Shown: positions 8,199 to 16,076 of the stretch, one piece after another
Layout: each line of letters begins with the position of its first letter
Position numbering within the stretch: the first letter of the stretch is position 1
Assembly: GCF_900177735.1 (NCBI RefSeq)
Contig: NZ_FXBB01000014.1
Coordinates: forward strand, 1-64,000
DNA from: Dethiosulfovibrio salsuginis
GTDB taxonomy: Bacteria; Synergistota; Synergistia; Synergistales; Dethiosulfovibrionaceae
Direction of reading: 5' to 3'
Length of the DNA stretch: 64,000 nucleotides
Position numbers and translations under genes: made by a program
The notes under the pieces: generated by a model
What the model was told of the DNA's origin: nothing
The model's input: only the letters and a program-made list of their open reading frames with translations
Databases searched by the model: none

Positions 8199-8990
8199 GT
8201 GGATCTTGCATCGGTCGTAGGACTGTCTCTTGCGTTAATTCTGGTTATAGGGGGGATCGTGGCAGGTGGAGAGGCCGCTGCTTTCATAAACCTTCCCTCC
8301 CTCCTCATCACCGTAGGCGGAACCTTCGGGGCTGTCATAATGGCAAACCCTATGGGACGTATAAAAAATCTGGGAAAAGTCACCAAAATAGCCTTTTTCT
8401 CCCAGACTCCCGATATGGTCTCCCTTGTTCAGACCATAGTCAGTTTCGCCGAGAAAGCCCGAAGGGAGGGGCTTCTCGCCCTGGAGGCCGACGCAGGGGA
8501 GCTGGACGACGAGTTTCTGTCTAAGTCGATCCAGTTAGTCGTCGACGGAACCGACCCTGAGCTGGTGAAGGCCATCCTGGACACCGAAATAAGCGTCCTG
8601 GAGGAGCGACACGCCGCCAACAAAGGCATGTTCGACACCATGGGCGAGCTTTTCCCCGCCTTCGGCATGTTAGGAACCCTCATCGGTCTCATAGCGATGC
8701 TCCGAAACCTGGACGACCCCGGTTCTTTAGGGCCCGGCATGGCGGTGGCCCTTATAACCACCTTCTACGGGTCCTTTATGGCGAACCTTGTGGCCCTCCC
8801 TATCTCCGCCAAGCTGGCGGCCCGGTCCTCCGAGGAGACGGTGGTCCGTGAGCTGATGGTGGAGGGGGTGCTGGCCATCCAGGCGGGAGAAAACCCCCGC
8901 ATAGTCGAGGAAAAACTGAAGGTCTTTCTGCCTCCCGAACAGCGTAAGGAGCTTGAGGAGAAAAACGGAACAGAGAAAGGCGGCGAGTAA
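8199..8990 (+). CDS. motA: Flagellar motor stator protein MotA
   Basis: MotA forms, with MotB, the proton (or sodium) channel that drives the flagellar motor. The 263-residue product has two N-terminal membrane segments (about residues 3-22 and 30-50), a cytoplasmic domain, and two C-terminal segments with the conserved proline motif LFPAFGMLGTLIGLIAMLRN at about residues 147-166 and the next helix (GMAVALITTFYGSFMANLVA). Start is GTG 8199 preceded by GGGGGC. The gene ends 3 bases before motB. The charged C-terminus (RKELEEKNGTEKGGE) is typical. Confidence 0.95.
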   Translation: MDLASVVGLSLALILVIGGIVAGGEAAAFINLPSLLITVGGTFGAVIMANPMGRIKNLGKVTKIAFFSQTPDMVSLVQTIVSFAEKARREGLLALEADAGELDDEFLSKSIQLVVDGTDPELVKAILDTEISVLEERHAANKGMFDTMGELFPAFGMLGTLIGLIAMLRNLDDPGSLGPGMAVALITTFYGSFMANLVALPISAKLAARSSEETVVRELMVEGVLAIQAGENPRIVEEKLKVFLPPEQRKELEEKNGTEKGGE

Positions 8991-8993
8991 ACC

Positions 8994-9716
8994 TTGGCCA
9001 GAGAGAGAAAGAAAAAGGAGGAGAAAGGCGGTGCTGGCTGGCTGGCTACCTACGGCGATATGGTCACCCTTCTTCTGACTTTTTTCGTCCTCCTCTTCGC
9101 CTTTTCCTCTCTGGACGTGGAGAAGTTCAAGAAGATGATGGTCTCCTTTCAAGGTGCTTTAGGGGTCATGCAGGGTGGGAAGTCCCTCCAGGAGGATCCC
9201 CTTCCCTACGGTGGCGCCTCGGGCTACGACGCCGGAGAGGAAAAGAGGCAGACCCAATCCACCTTCGAGGTTGAAAAGGAGCTTAGGTCCTTCCTGAAGG
9301 ACAACGAGCTGGAAGAGGAGGTCTCCATAAAAGTCGATCAGAGAGGGGTCACTGTGTCCCTGTCGGATCAGTTTTTATTCCCCCTAGGGGGCATAGAGGT
9401 TCGTCCTGAGGGAAAGAGAATCCTGACCAGGCTTGGGGCACTGCTCAGAGGCAGGATTCCCGCCCTTGCGGTGGAGGGGCACACCGACGATAGACCTCTT
9501 CGAGGGGGGCCCTACAGGGATAACTGGGGCCTATCTTCCATCAGGGCAGCGGTGGTGGCCTCCTACATGGTAGACAGCGGCGGAATAGCCCCTGATATAA
9601 TTCAGGCGGTAGGATACGGTCCCTACAGGCCTGTGGTGCCCAACGATAGCGACGAGAACAGGGGCTTAAATCGAAGGGTAGACCTGGTGATCCTCTCCAA
9701 GTACCCCAAACAGTGA
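8994..9716 (+). CDS. motB: Flagellar motor stator protein MotB
   Basis: The 240-residue product has a short basic cytoplasmic tail, one membrane helix with the ion-binding aspartate (WLATYGDMVTLLLTFFVLLF, Asp22), a plug/linker region and a C-terminal OmpA-like peptidoglycan-binding domain (VEGHTDDRPLRGG...NWGLSSIRAA, about residues 160-190). It anchors the stator to the cell wall. TTG at 8994 is used as start, since it lies 3 bases after the motA stop and gives the expected RERKKKEE tail; no nearby ATG exists in frame. The residue set does not by itself settle proton versus sodium use. Confidence 0.94.
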   Translation: MARERKKKEEKGGAGWLATYGDMVTLLLTFFVLLFAFSSLDVEKFKKMMVSFQGALGVMQGGKSLQEDPLPYGGASGYDAGEEKRQTQSTFEVEKELRSFLKDNELEEEVSIKVDQRGVTVSLSDQFLFPLGGIEVRPEGKRILTRLGALLRGRIPALAVEGHTDDRPLRGGPYRDNWGLSSIRAAVVASYMVDSGGIAPDIIQAVGYGPYRPVVPNDSDENRGLNRRVDLVILSKYPKQ

Positions 9717-9737
9717 TCACAGATCGGAGGATTAATT

Positions 9738-10190
9738 TTGAAAAAGATTTTGTTGATTGTCTTAGTTGCTCTGGTCGCCCTGGCTGGTGGTCTAGGAGGG
9801 GGCTACTTCCTGGGAATCCGTTTTGGCGGAGGTCAACAGAGCGTCACAGGGGTGTCTAAAGATCTGGAGCGACCGGGACCTATCGTCGATTTTGGCGATT
9901 TCGTCATAAACCTGGCGGATAAAGATCCTAGGCTCGTCAATTTCGAGATGGCTCTGGAAGCCTCTGGTTCCAAGGCTGAGCTGATTCTTGCGGACGGAGG
10001 GTGGCGTAGCCATATCCGTAACGAGATTCTGCTCACCGTGAAGGACCATATCGCCGACGATTTCAGAAGTGCCGAGGGTGTTATGGAGCTTAGCGACAAT
10101 CTCAAAAGGCGGATCAACGCCATTCTGCCCTCGGTGGACGGTAAGGTGGTTGTCCGCAGGGTCCTCTTTCGCAAGTTCGTTACCCAGTAG
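9738..10190 (+). CDS. fliL: Flagellar basal body protein FliL
   Basis: FliL is a single-pass membrane protein that surrounds the stator and supports torque generation. The 150-residue product begins with a membrane segment (about residues 4-25: ILLIVLVALVALAGGLGGGY) and has a periplasmic domain with the family pattern FVINLADKDPRLVNFEMALE and a final VVRRVLFRKFVTQ. The TTG start at 9738 follows GGAGG at 9726-9730. It lies between motB and fliM, the standard order. Confidence 0.92.
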   Translation: MKKILLIVLVALVALAGGLGGGYFLGIRFGGGQQSVTGVSKDLERPGPIVDFGDFVINLADKDPRLVNFEMALEASGSKAELILADGGWRSHIRNEILLTVKDHIADDFRSAEGVMELSDNLKRRINAILPSVDGKVVVRRVLFRKFVTQ

Positions 10191-10222
10191 ATTGGTTCCC
10201 GGTGGAAAGGTGGTGAGGAACT

Positions 10223-11230
10223 GTGACTCCCGACGTACTTTCCCAGTCTGAGATAGACTCTCTCCTCGATATCCTCACCAGTGGGGACGTCGATTTCGAG
10301 GAGATCTCCCAGGCTTCTTCGGAAAAAAACATAAAGGGATACGACTTCCGTCGTCCCGACAAGTTCAGCAAAGACCAGCTGAGGGCGATTCAGATGATCC
10401 ACGAGTCCTTCAGCAGGCAGTTGACCACGAGCCTATCCACAATGGTTCGTTCAATAGTGACCTGCGAGGTTGCTTCGGTGGACCAGGTCGCCTACGAGGA
10501 GTTCGTCCGTTCTATGGTCCAGCCGACGGTTATGGGGGTTCTGGAGATGTATCCCCTCGAGGGCAACGCCGTAATCGATATGAATCCAAGCCTGGTCTTT
10601 TCGATAATAGATCGCCTTTTAGGGGGAAAAGGAGAGATCTTCGGCAAGCCCAGAGATCTCACCGATATAGAGTCTACGGTCATAGAGAGGGTCTTTATGA
10701 AGATGCTGGAGATACTGGAGGACAGCTGGTCTACCGTTGTGGACGTACGTTTCCGGTTCGAGAGCATGGAGAGCAACCCTTTCTTCGTCCAGATCTGTCC
10801 CGGTACCGATATGGTGCTACTGGTCACTTTGAAGGTGTCCGTAGGCGACGTAGAGGGGATGGTCAGTCTCTGTATCCCCTATTTCGTTATGGAGCCGGTT
10901 ATGGACAAGCTGAGCTCTCAGATATGGTTTGCCTCCACAGGCAAAAACAAAGAGCAGGATAGCCGTTCTTTCCTGGTCTCCAGCATGGGCACCGTTAGGG
11001 TTCCTCTCAGCCTGGAGCTCGGCGATACGGTTCTGTCTCTGTCGGATATAATGAGGCTTCAGGTCGGAGACGTAATTCGTCTGGACTCGGCTACCGACGA
11101 TCCGGTCAAGATAAGGGTAGGGAGCAGGGTCAAGTTTACAGGACGACCTGGCACGGTGGACGGTCGCTATTCCGCCGAGGTCCTCGACGTGGCCTGGGAT
11201 GGCTCGCTGGAAGAGTACGAGGAGGGATAG
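10223..11230 (+). CDS. fliM: Flagellar motor switch protein FliM
   Basis: FliM is the C-ring component that receives phospho-CheY. The 335-residue product has the N-terminal CheY-binding peptide (VLSQSEIDSLLDIL), the central CheC-like domain (from YDFRRPDKFSKDQLRAIQMI onward) and a C-terminal SpoA/FliN-like domain (about residues 255-330, RVPLSLELGDTVLSLSDIM). Start GTG 10223 follows a GGTGGTGAGG region. The next gene, fliY, starts 3 bases after the stop and carries the same type of N-terminal peptide. Confidence 0.95.
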   Translation: MTPDVLSQSEIDSLLDILTSGDVDFEEISQASSEKNIKGYDFRRPDKFSKDQLRAIQMIHESFSRQLTTSLSTMVRSIVTCEVASVDQVAYEEFVRSMVQPTVMGVLEMYPLEGNAVIDMNPSLVFSIIDRLLGGKGEIFGKPRDLTDIESTVIERVFMKMLEILEDSWSTVVDVRFRFESMESNPFFVQICPGTDMVLLVTLKVSVGDVEGMVSLCIPYFVMEPVMDKLSSQIWFASTGKNKEQDSRSFLVSSMGTVRVPLSLELGDTVLSLSDIMRLQVGDVIRLDSATDDPVKIRVGSRVKFTGRPGTVDGRYSAEVLDVAWDGSLEEYEEG

Positions 11231-11233
11231 GCC

Positions 11234-12361
11234 ATGGCTGATGATCTGCTCAGTCAGGACGAGATAAACGCGTTACTTGAGGGTACTTTAGGGGGCGATT
11301 CTGGCGGTGGAGGAGGATCCACTTCTCTGAGCCAGCCCCAGTTAAACGCCATGGACGACATGGCGAATATGTTTGTCGATGCGGTCTCCGGTGTGGTTGG
11401 GATGCTTTCAGGCCGGGAGGTCACCGTGACGGTGTCCAAAGCCGGAGAGATTCCTCAATCCGATCTGTCTAGTGGCGAGACTCAGGGCAGAAATCTACTG
11501 TTCTCCGTCGATTGCGACGGTTTCGATAACGCCCCTATGGCTATGGTCATGTCTGAGATTGGGGTCTTGATGCTCGCGGACCTTATGATGGGTGGAGAGG
11601 GAAAGGACCTTCCTGAAGAGGCAAACGAGCTTTTCGTGAACGCCGCCCAAGAGGGCTTGAGCCAGGTGATGGGAGCGGCTATGACCTCTCTCAGCGGAGC
11701 TCTAAAAGGCCGCAGGGCCATGCCCAGCAACCCCTCGGCAAAGATGGAGGAAGGGGAGTGGCTTCCCTTCCCCTCTGAGGGAGAGGATGGAAAGATATGG
11801 AGAGCCGCTCTGGACGTGGAGATAGACGGCCTCTCTCCTTTCAGCTCTATCGTCTGCATCCCTAACGATTCGGCGGCTACCTTTGCTGACGCCCTGATAG
11901 GCGATCCTGAGCCCGCTCCTGCTCCGCCGCCGCCTAAAGCCTCCGCGCCTCAGGCCTCCCCACCTCAGGCTCAGCCGCCAGCTCAGCCTAGGGCACCTCA
12001 GCCAGGCTACGCACCGCCACCGCCGCCGCCACAGCAGCCGGTTGACGTGAGGCCAGCGGAGTTTGGCCCTATAGTGCCGTCAGGGGGCCAGCAGGAGCCT
12101 TCCAACATAGGGCTTATCGTGGACATTCCCGTCAGGGTTACCGTTGAATTAGGTAGAACGAGAAAAACAGTAGGAGAGGTATTGTCATTTGCCCCCGGTT
12201 CCGTGATAGAATTGGACAAGATGGCAGGGGAGCCTGTGGATGTTCTGGTAAACGGAAAGCTTATCGCTAAAGGAGAGGTTGTCGTCATAGACGAGAACTT
12301 CGGCGTGCGGGTTACGGAGATTTTAAATATGGGCGACAGGATCAACTCTATTGGATCCTGA
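11234..12361 (+). CDS. fliY: Flagellar motor switch phosphatase FliY
   Basis: FliY is the Firmicutes/Thermotoga-type version of FliN that adds a CheC-like CheY-P phosphatase domain. The 375-residue product has an N-terminal FliM-like peptide (LLSQDEINALL, residues 5-15), a Gly/Ser linker, a CheC-like domain (about residues 40-215), a long Pro/Ala-rich linker (about residues 220-285, many PPPP and PQA runs), and a C-terminal FliN/SpoA domain starting near NIGLIVDIPVRVTVELG. The architecture is longer in the linker than usual. It joins cheY and cheC in this operon as part of the signal-termination set. Confidence 0.93.
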   Translation: MADDLLSQDEINALLEGTLGGDSGGGGGSTSLSQPQLNAMDDMANMFVDAVSGVVGMLSGREVTVTVSKAGEIPQSDLSSGETQGRNLLFSVDCDGFDNAPMAMVMSEIGVLMLADLMMGGEGKDLPEEANELFVNAAQEGLSQVMGAAMTSLSGALKGRRAMPSNPSAKMEEGEWLPFPSEGEDGKIWRAALDVEIDGLSPFSSIVCIPNDSAATFADALIGDPEPAPAPPPPKASAPQASPPQAQPPAQPRAPQPGYAPPPPPPQQPVDVRPAEFGPIVPSGGQQEPSNIGLIVDIPVRVTVELGRTRKTVGEVLSFAPGSVIELDKMAGEPVDVLVNGKLIAKGEVVVIDENFGVRVTEILNMGDRINSIGS

Positions 12362-12402
12362 TACCTTGCGGGCCCCTATATATACGAACAGGAGGGACAT
12401 AA

Positions 12403-12762
12403 ATGCCTACAGTCCTTATCGTCGATGACGCAGCGTTTATGAGGATGATGCTCAAGGATATTCTCTCTAAGAACGGTTTTGAGGTTCTTGGAGAGGCGGA
12501 GAACGGCCAGGTGGCGGTCAATATGTACAAGGAGCTTAACCCAGACATAGTGACCATGGATATCACCATGCCAGAGATGAACGGAATCGATGCTGTAAAG
12601 GCCATAAAGGCGGTCAACCCTGGATGCCGGATAGTTATGGTCAGTGCCATGGGGCAGCAGTCGATGGTTATAGAGGCGATTCAGGCTGGTGCGAAGGACT
12701 TCATAGTAAAGCCCTTCCAGCCCGATAGGGTCGTCGACGCTCTGACCAAGGTCCTGGGGTAA
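12403..12762 (+). CDS. cheY: Chemotaxis response regulator CheY
   Basis: A 119-residue single receiver domain. It has the acidic pair (LIVDDAAFMRMML), the phospho-acceptor aspartate (PDIVTMDITMPEMNGIDAV, Asp54 or close), the conserved Ser/Thr (VMVSAMGQQ) and lysine (DFIVKPFQPDRV). Phosphorylated by CheA, it binds FliM/FliY in the C-ring to change motor rotation. The ATG at 12403 has AGGAGG 10 bases upstream. It lies between fliY and fliO, as in Bacillus and Thermotoga operons. Confidence 0.95.
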   Translation: MPTVLIVDDAAFMRMMLKDILSKNGFEVLGEAENGQVAVNMYKELNPDIVTMDITMPEMNGIDAVKAIKAVNPGCRIVMVSAMGQQSMVIEAIQAGAKDFIVKPFQPDRVVDALTKVLG

Positions 12763-12774
12763 GGGGCGTTTTCG

Positions 12775-13149
12775 TTGCTCAGAGGGCTTTTAGTTACGGT
12801 GGTGGCGTTATGTTCCATCTTAACCGGACTTGGGGAACCGGCTTGGGCCCTGTCCTCTGTGGCTGTGGAGACTTATCTCGTAAAGGTTCTTCTGGCCGTG
12901 GCTCTTCTCGGAGCCATCGGTGCTCTCCTCGTCCGGTGGGGGCCAAGGTTCCGCAGGGCCTCCGGCTCCGGCCTTGAGGTTCTGACGTCTCTGCCTCTGG
13001 GCAGAGGCGTTATTTATGTTGTCAGATTTTGTTCCGAGGTTATACTGCTAGGCGAGACAAAGACAGGCTACACCGTCTTAGGTCGTTATCGGGCAGAACA
13101 GTGGGAGGAGCTTTACGGTGTCGATGAAAAAAAAGATATTTTCCATTAG
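12775..13149 (+). CDS. fliO: Flagellar export protein FliO
   Basis: FliO is the small membrane protein that helps assemble the FliP-FliQ-FliR export gate. The 124-residue product has an N-terminal hydrophobic segment with a possible signal sequence (LVTVVALCSILTGLGEPAWA), a second membrane helix (about residues 33-53, YLVKVLLAVALLGAIGALLV) and a cytosolic FliO/FliZ-type domain with VLTSLPLGRGVIYVVRFCSE. Start TTG 12775 lies 12 bases after cheY with an AAGGGG site. Its end overlaps fliP by 32 bases. Confidence 0.85.
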   Translation: MLRGLLVTVVALCSILTGLGEPAWALSSVAVETYLVKVLLAVALLGAIGALLVRWGPRFRRASGSGLEVLTSLPLGRGVIYVVRFCSEVILLGETKTGYTVLGRYRAEQWEELYGVDEKKDIFH

Positions 13150-13894
13150 CCTTATTGCCTCTCTGCTGTGTCTTTTCGCTTTGTCCATGGCATGGGCCCA
13201 GCCAGAGCCACCGATTCCGCCTATCCCGGCGGTCAGGATAGCCGTTGAAGGGGCTTCGTCCGATCAGGACGTGGTAAACACCATCCAGATAGTGGCTCTT
13301 TTGACCATCCTGAGCGTCGCCCCTGCGATTCTTCTCATGGTCACCTGCTTTACCAGAATCATCGTGGTCCTTGGCTTTGTCAGGAGGGCTCTAGGGCTCC
13401 AACAGACCCCTCCTAACCAGGTAATAGTGACCCTCGCTCTCTTTCTGTCTTTATACATTATGTCCCCTACCTGGGACATAATGTATAAAGACGGTCTCGC
13501 TCCCTATATGGCAGGTCAGATAGGGGTGGCTCAGGCCTGGGAGCGTTCTTCCGCTCCCCTCAGGGCCTTTATGCTGAGGCAGACCAGACAGGAAGAGCTT
13601 TCCCTTATGGTCTCTATGGCCGATCTCCCCAGGCCTGAAAACGCCGATCAGGTTCCTACCAGGATATTGCTTCCCGCCTTTATGCTTAGTGAGATGAAAT
13701 CGGCGTTTCAGATGGGCATAGTCATATTCGTTCCCTTCATAGTGGTAGACATGATTATATCCAGCGTGTTGATGAGTATGGGTATGATAATGCTTCCCCC
13801 TATGATGATCTCTCTGCCCTTTAAGGTGCTTCTCTTCGTTATGGCCGACGGCTGGAATCTGGTTATAGTGAGCCTTATAAAGAGTTTTCGCTGA
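13118..13894 (+). CDS. fliP: Flagellar export gate protein FliP
   Basis: FliP is the core pore subunit of the type III flagellar export gate. The 258-residue product has a cleavable signal sequence (SLIASLLCLFALSMAWAQP), then the family motifs ILLMVTCFTRIIVVLGFVR and RRALGLQQTPPNQVI, LFLSLYIMSPTW and the C-terminal FVVVDMI-type segment (here PFIVVDMIISSVLMSMGMIM). GTG 13118 is favoured over ATG 13124 because GGGAGGAG ends at 13109. It overlaps fliO by 32 bases. A perfect inverted repeat lies within the coding sequence at 13449-13490. Confidence 0.95.
   Translation: MSMKKKIFSISLIASLLCLFALSMAWAQPEPPIPPIPAVRIAVEGASSDQDVVNTIQIVALLTILSVAPAILLMVTCFTRIIVVLGFVRRALGLQQTPPNQVIVTLALFLSLYIMSPTWDIMYKDGLAPYMAGQIGVAQAWERSSAPLRAFMLRQTRQEELSLMVSMADLPRPENADQVPTRILLPAFMLSEMKSAFQMGIVIFVPFIVVDMIISSVLMSMGMIMLPPMMISLPFKVLLFVMADGWNLVIVSLIKSFR
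13449..13490. repeat. Perfect 18-bp inverted repeat inside fliP
   Basis: CTTTATACATTATGTCCC at 13449-13466 is followed, after a 6-base loop (CTACCT), by its exact reverse complement at 13473-13490. All 18 pairs match. It encodes about residues 111-124 of FliP (LYIMSPTWDIMYKD), a normally conserved stretch, so both arms are under protein constraint. No T-run follows, so it is not a terminator by sequence. Confidence 0.9.
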
Positions 13895-13913
13895 TATGTG
13901 AGGAGGTTATACT

Positions 13914-14183
13914 GTGGAGGTTCTGAGCGTCAGCGATATGCTGGTAGAGTCCATGAAGGTCTCCCTTATGGCCTCTCTTCCTATTCTGCTGGTGGCTATG
14001 GTGGTTGGGCTTATAATAGGTATCCTTCAGACCGCTACGTCCATCCAGGAGCAGACCCTTTCATTTGTCCCTAAGATAATGGCTATAATGGGGGCTCTGT
14101 TGGTTATGGGGCCCTGGATGTTCGGTCTGGTAAACCAGCTGGCTATAGATCTTCTCGGTCAGCTTCATAGGTTCGTTCGCTGA
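13914..14183 (+). CDS. fliQ: Flagellar export gate protein FliQ
   Basis: An 89-residue protein with two membrane helices (about residues 18-38, SLPILLVAMVVGLIIGILQT, and 55-75, IMAIMGALLVMGPWMFGLVN) and the family signature ATSIQEQTLSFVPKI between them. FliQ wraps around the FliP pore together with FliR. GTG 13914 follows GAGGAGG (13900-13906 region). Its stop overlaps the fliR start (CTGATGG). Confidence 0.95.
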   Translation: MEVLSVSDMLVESMKVSLMASLPILLVAMVVGLIIGILQTATSIQEQTLSFVPKIMAIMGALLVMGPWMFGLVNQLAIDLLGQLHRFVR

Positions 14184-14962
14184 TGGGACTGGATTTACTC
14201 ACAGGTCAGGTCCCTGTATATATTCTGGTGTCTATCAGGTTTTTGGGGCTGTTTTACGTAGCTCCCGCCATAGTAGGAGCCAGCTTTCCCGTGCCTTTCA
14301 TCTTCTGGCTGTCCGTTTTTATGTCGATGATAGTGGTTCCCCTTATGGGAGGGACCGTTCCTACAGTCCTCTTTTCCGGTATTCTGCCCCTGTTTTTGGC
14401 GGGAGCTAGAGAGATTTTGGTCGGGATTTTTATCGGTTTTTTTTCCGCCTGTCCCTTCTACGTCCTTCAGGTCGCAGGACGAATGATAGGCACCAGCATG
14501 GGCCTAGCCATGGTCAGCGTTTTAGATCCTATATCTCAGGATGAAGAATCAATTATAGGTCAATTTCAAATTCTGGTGGGGTTGTGGTTTTTCCTCTACT
14601 GGAACGGCCATATACTACTGGTGAGGGCGGTTTTGGAGAGCTTTAGGCTGTTGCCTATAGGCGGCATGGGCTTGGCTGTCGCCTCCGACATGGGGTTGGC
14701 TAAATGGGCGGGCGATCTTTTCGTTATGGCTTTCATGATGTCAATCCCCTTTTACGGTGCCCTCCTTATCACCGATATAGGGCTAGGGTTTCTGGCCCGT
14801 ACGGTTCCTCAGATGAACGTCTTTATCCTTGGGTTGCCTATAAAGATAGGGCTAGGTATCTTCCTGTTGATGGTGCTGCTTCCTGTAATGGTCGGCATAC
14901 TTCACGACAGAATAGAGCCTTTTCTCCGTCTCGCTCTCATAGGACTAGGTGCTTGGCGATGA
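14183..14962 (+). CDS. fliR: Flagellar export gate protein FliR
   Basis: The 259-residue polytopic membrane protein has the FliR pattern: an N-terminal FLGLFYVAPAIVGASFPVPF segment, a central EILVGIFIGFFSACPFYVLQ and VAGRMIGTSMGLAMVSVLDP, and repeated hydrophobic helices to the end. FliR completes the FliPQR pore and is often fused to FlhB in clostridia; here the two are separate but overlap by 4 bases (ATGA). ATG 14183 overlaps the fliQ stop. Confidence 0.94.
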   Translation: MGLDLLTGQVPVYILVSIRFLGLFYVAPAIVGASFPVPFIFWLSVFMSMIVVPLMGGTVPTVLFSGILPLFLAGAREILVGIFIGFFSACPFYVLQVAGRMIGTSMGLAMVSVLDPISQDEESIIGQFQILVGLWFFLYWNGHILLVRAVLESFRLLPIGGMGLAVASDMGLAKWAGDLFVMAFMMSIPFYGALLITDIGLGFLARTVPQMNVFILGLPIKIGLGIFLLMVLLPVMVGILHDRIEPFLRLALIGLGAWR

Positions 14963-16047
14963 TAAGAGCCTTAGGGCTTCAGTTCTTCGCTCAGGAGAAG
15001 ACCGAGCCCGCTACTCCCAGAAAGAGACAGAAAGAGAGGGAGGAGGGCCGGGTAGCTAAAAGCCAGGACCTGGGCGCTGGAGTGGTCATTATATCCGGTT
15101 TGCTGATGATACTGCTTTTCGGAGGATGGATATTCGATGGTCTTTCCTCTCTGACCAAAGATCTCATAATGTTTATGGGGGACGAAGCCCTCTGGCAGGA
15201 GGGCTGGTTTGAGATTATAGCGGTAAAGTCGGTGGCGACCTACGGTCTATACCTTTTCCCTCTTGCCCTGGCCTGTTTTGTCGCCGCCTTCTTTATCTCC
15301 GTGGTCCAGGTGGGCTTTTTCATAAGCTCTAAGCCCCTTACCCCTAAAATGGACCGTTTTAACCCTATATCGGGGCTGAAGAAAATTGTTTCCCTACGGT
15401 CCCTCGTAGAGCTATGTAAGGGCCTACTCAAGGCGCTGATCTTGGCGATAATGCTCTACTCCGCCCTTACAGGCGATCTAGATGAGATGATAACCTATAT
15501 CCGTTTTCCCTTGGGAGAGGCGGTCCCTAGGCTTCTTTGGAAGCTGTGGATGCTTAGTTTTAAGATGACGCTGCTCCTGTTGGTTATCGCCCTGTTCGAC
15601 TGGGGATACCAGAAGTGGGAGTTCGAGAAAAACATCCGAATGAGCAAGCAGGAGATAAAAGAAGAGTACAAGCAGATGGAGGGAGACCCTCAGATAAAGC
15701 AGAAGATCCGTCAGAAGCAGAGGGAGATGGCCCAGAAGAGGATGATGGCCGATGTCCCCAAAGCGGACGTAGTCATAACCAACCCTACGACTCTGGCGGT
15801 GGCTATAAAGTACGAAAAAGGCAAAATGGAGGCTCCGGTGGTTCTGGCTAAAGGCAAGGATAAAGTCGCCGCCAGAATCAGGGAAATAGCGGAGGAGAAT
15901 AAAATACCTGTTGTGGAAAATAAGCCCCTGGCCTGGGCTCTGTACGAATCAGTCGAGGTCGGAGAGGCTATACCTGAAAAGCTGTACAAAGGCGTGGCGG
16001 AAGTCCTGGCCTTCGTATACGGTTTTAAGGATAAAGGAAAGGGCTAG
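14959..16047 (+). CDS. flhB: Flagellar export switch protein FlhB
   Basis: FlhB controls the export specificity switch by self-cleavage in its cytosolic tail. I take ATG 14959, which overlaps the fliR stop (ATGA) and yields the normal start MIRALGLQFFAQEKTEPATP and a 362-residue product; a longer frame open to 14704 only overlaps fliR. Four membrane helices precede the tail. The cleavage-site segment reads VVITNPTTLAVAIKYEKG, so the canonical NPTH is NPTT here, which keeps the Asn-Pro bond and Thr but lacks His. The gene is followed by flhA after 29 bases. Confidence 0.95.
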   Translation: MIRALGLQFFAQEKTEPATPRKRQKEREEGRVAKSQDLGAGVVIISGLLMILLFGGWIFDGLSSLTKDLIMFMGDEALWQEGWFEIIAVKSVATYGLYLFPLALACFVAAFFISVVQVGFFISSKPLTPKMDRFNPISGLKKIVSLRSLVELCKGLLKALILAIMLYSALTGDLDEMITYIRFPLGEAVPRLLWKLWMLSFKMTLLLLVIALFDWGYQKWEFEKNIRMSKQEIKEEYKQMEGDPQIKQKIRQKQREMAQKRMMADVPKADVVITNPTTLAVAIKYEKGKMEAPVVLAKGKDKVAARIREIAEENKIPVVENKPLAWALYESVEVGEAIPEKLYKGVAEVLAFVYGFKDKGKG

Positions 16048-16076
16048 GCCCTTTCTGGCTTGGAGGGGAATGTTTT

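Noticed and set aside
12351-12384. Promoter before cheY (TTGGAT and TATATA)
   Set aside because: The spacing is about 20 bases and the -35 match is weak; an operon junction explains the gap.
14704-14958. N-terminal extension of flhB inside fliR
   Set aside because: The frame is open but overlaps a conserved membrane gene; ATG 14959 gives the normal FlhB start and a 4-base overlap.
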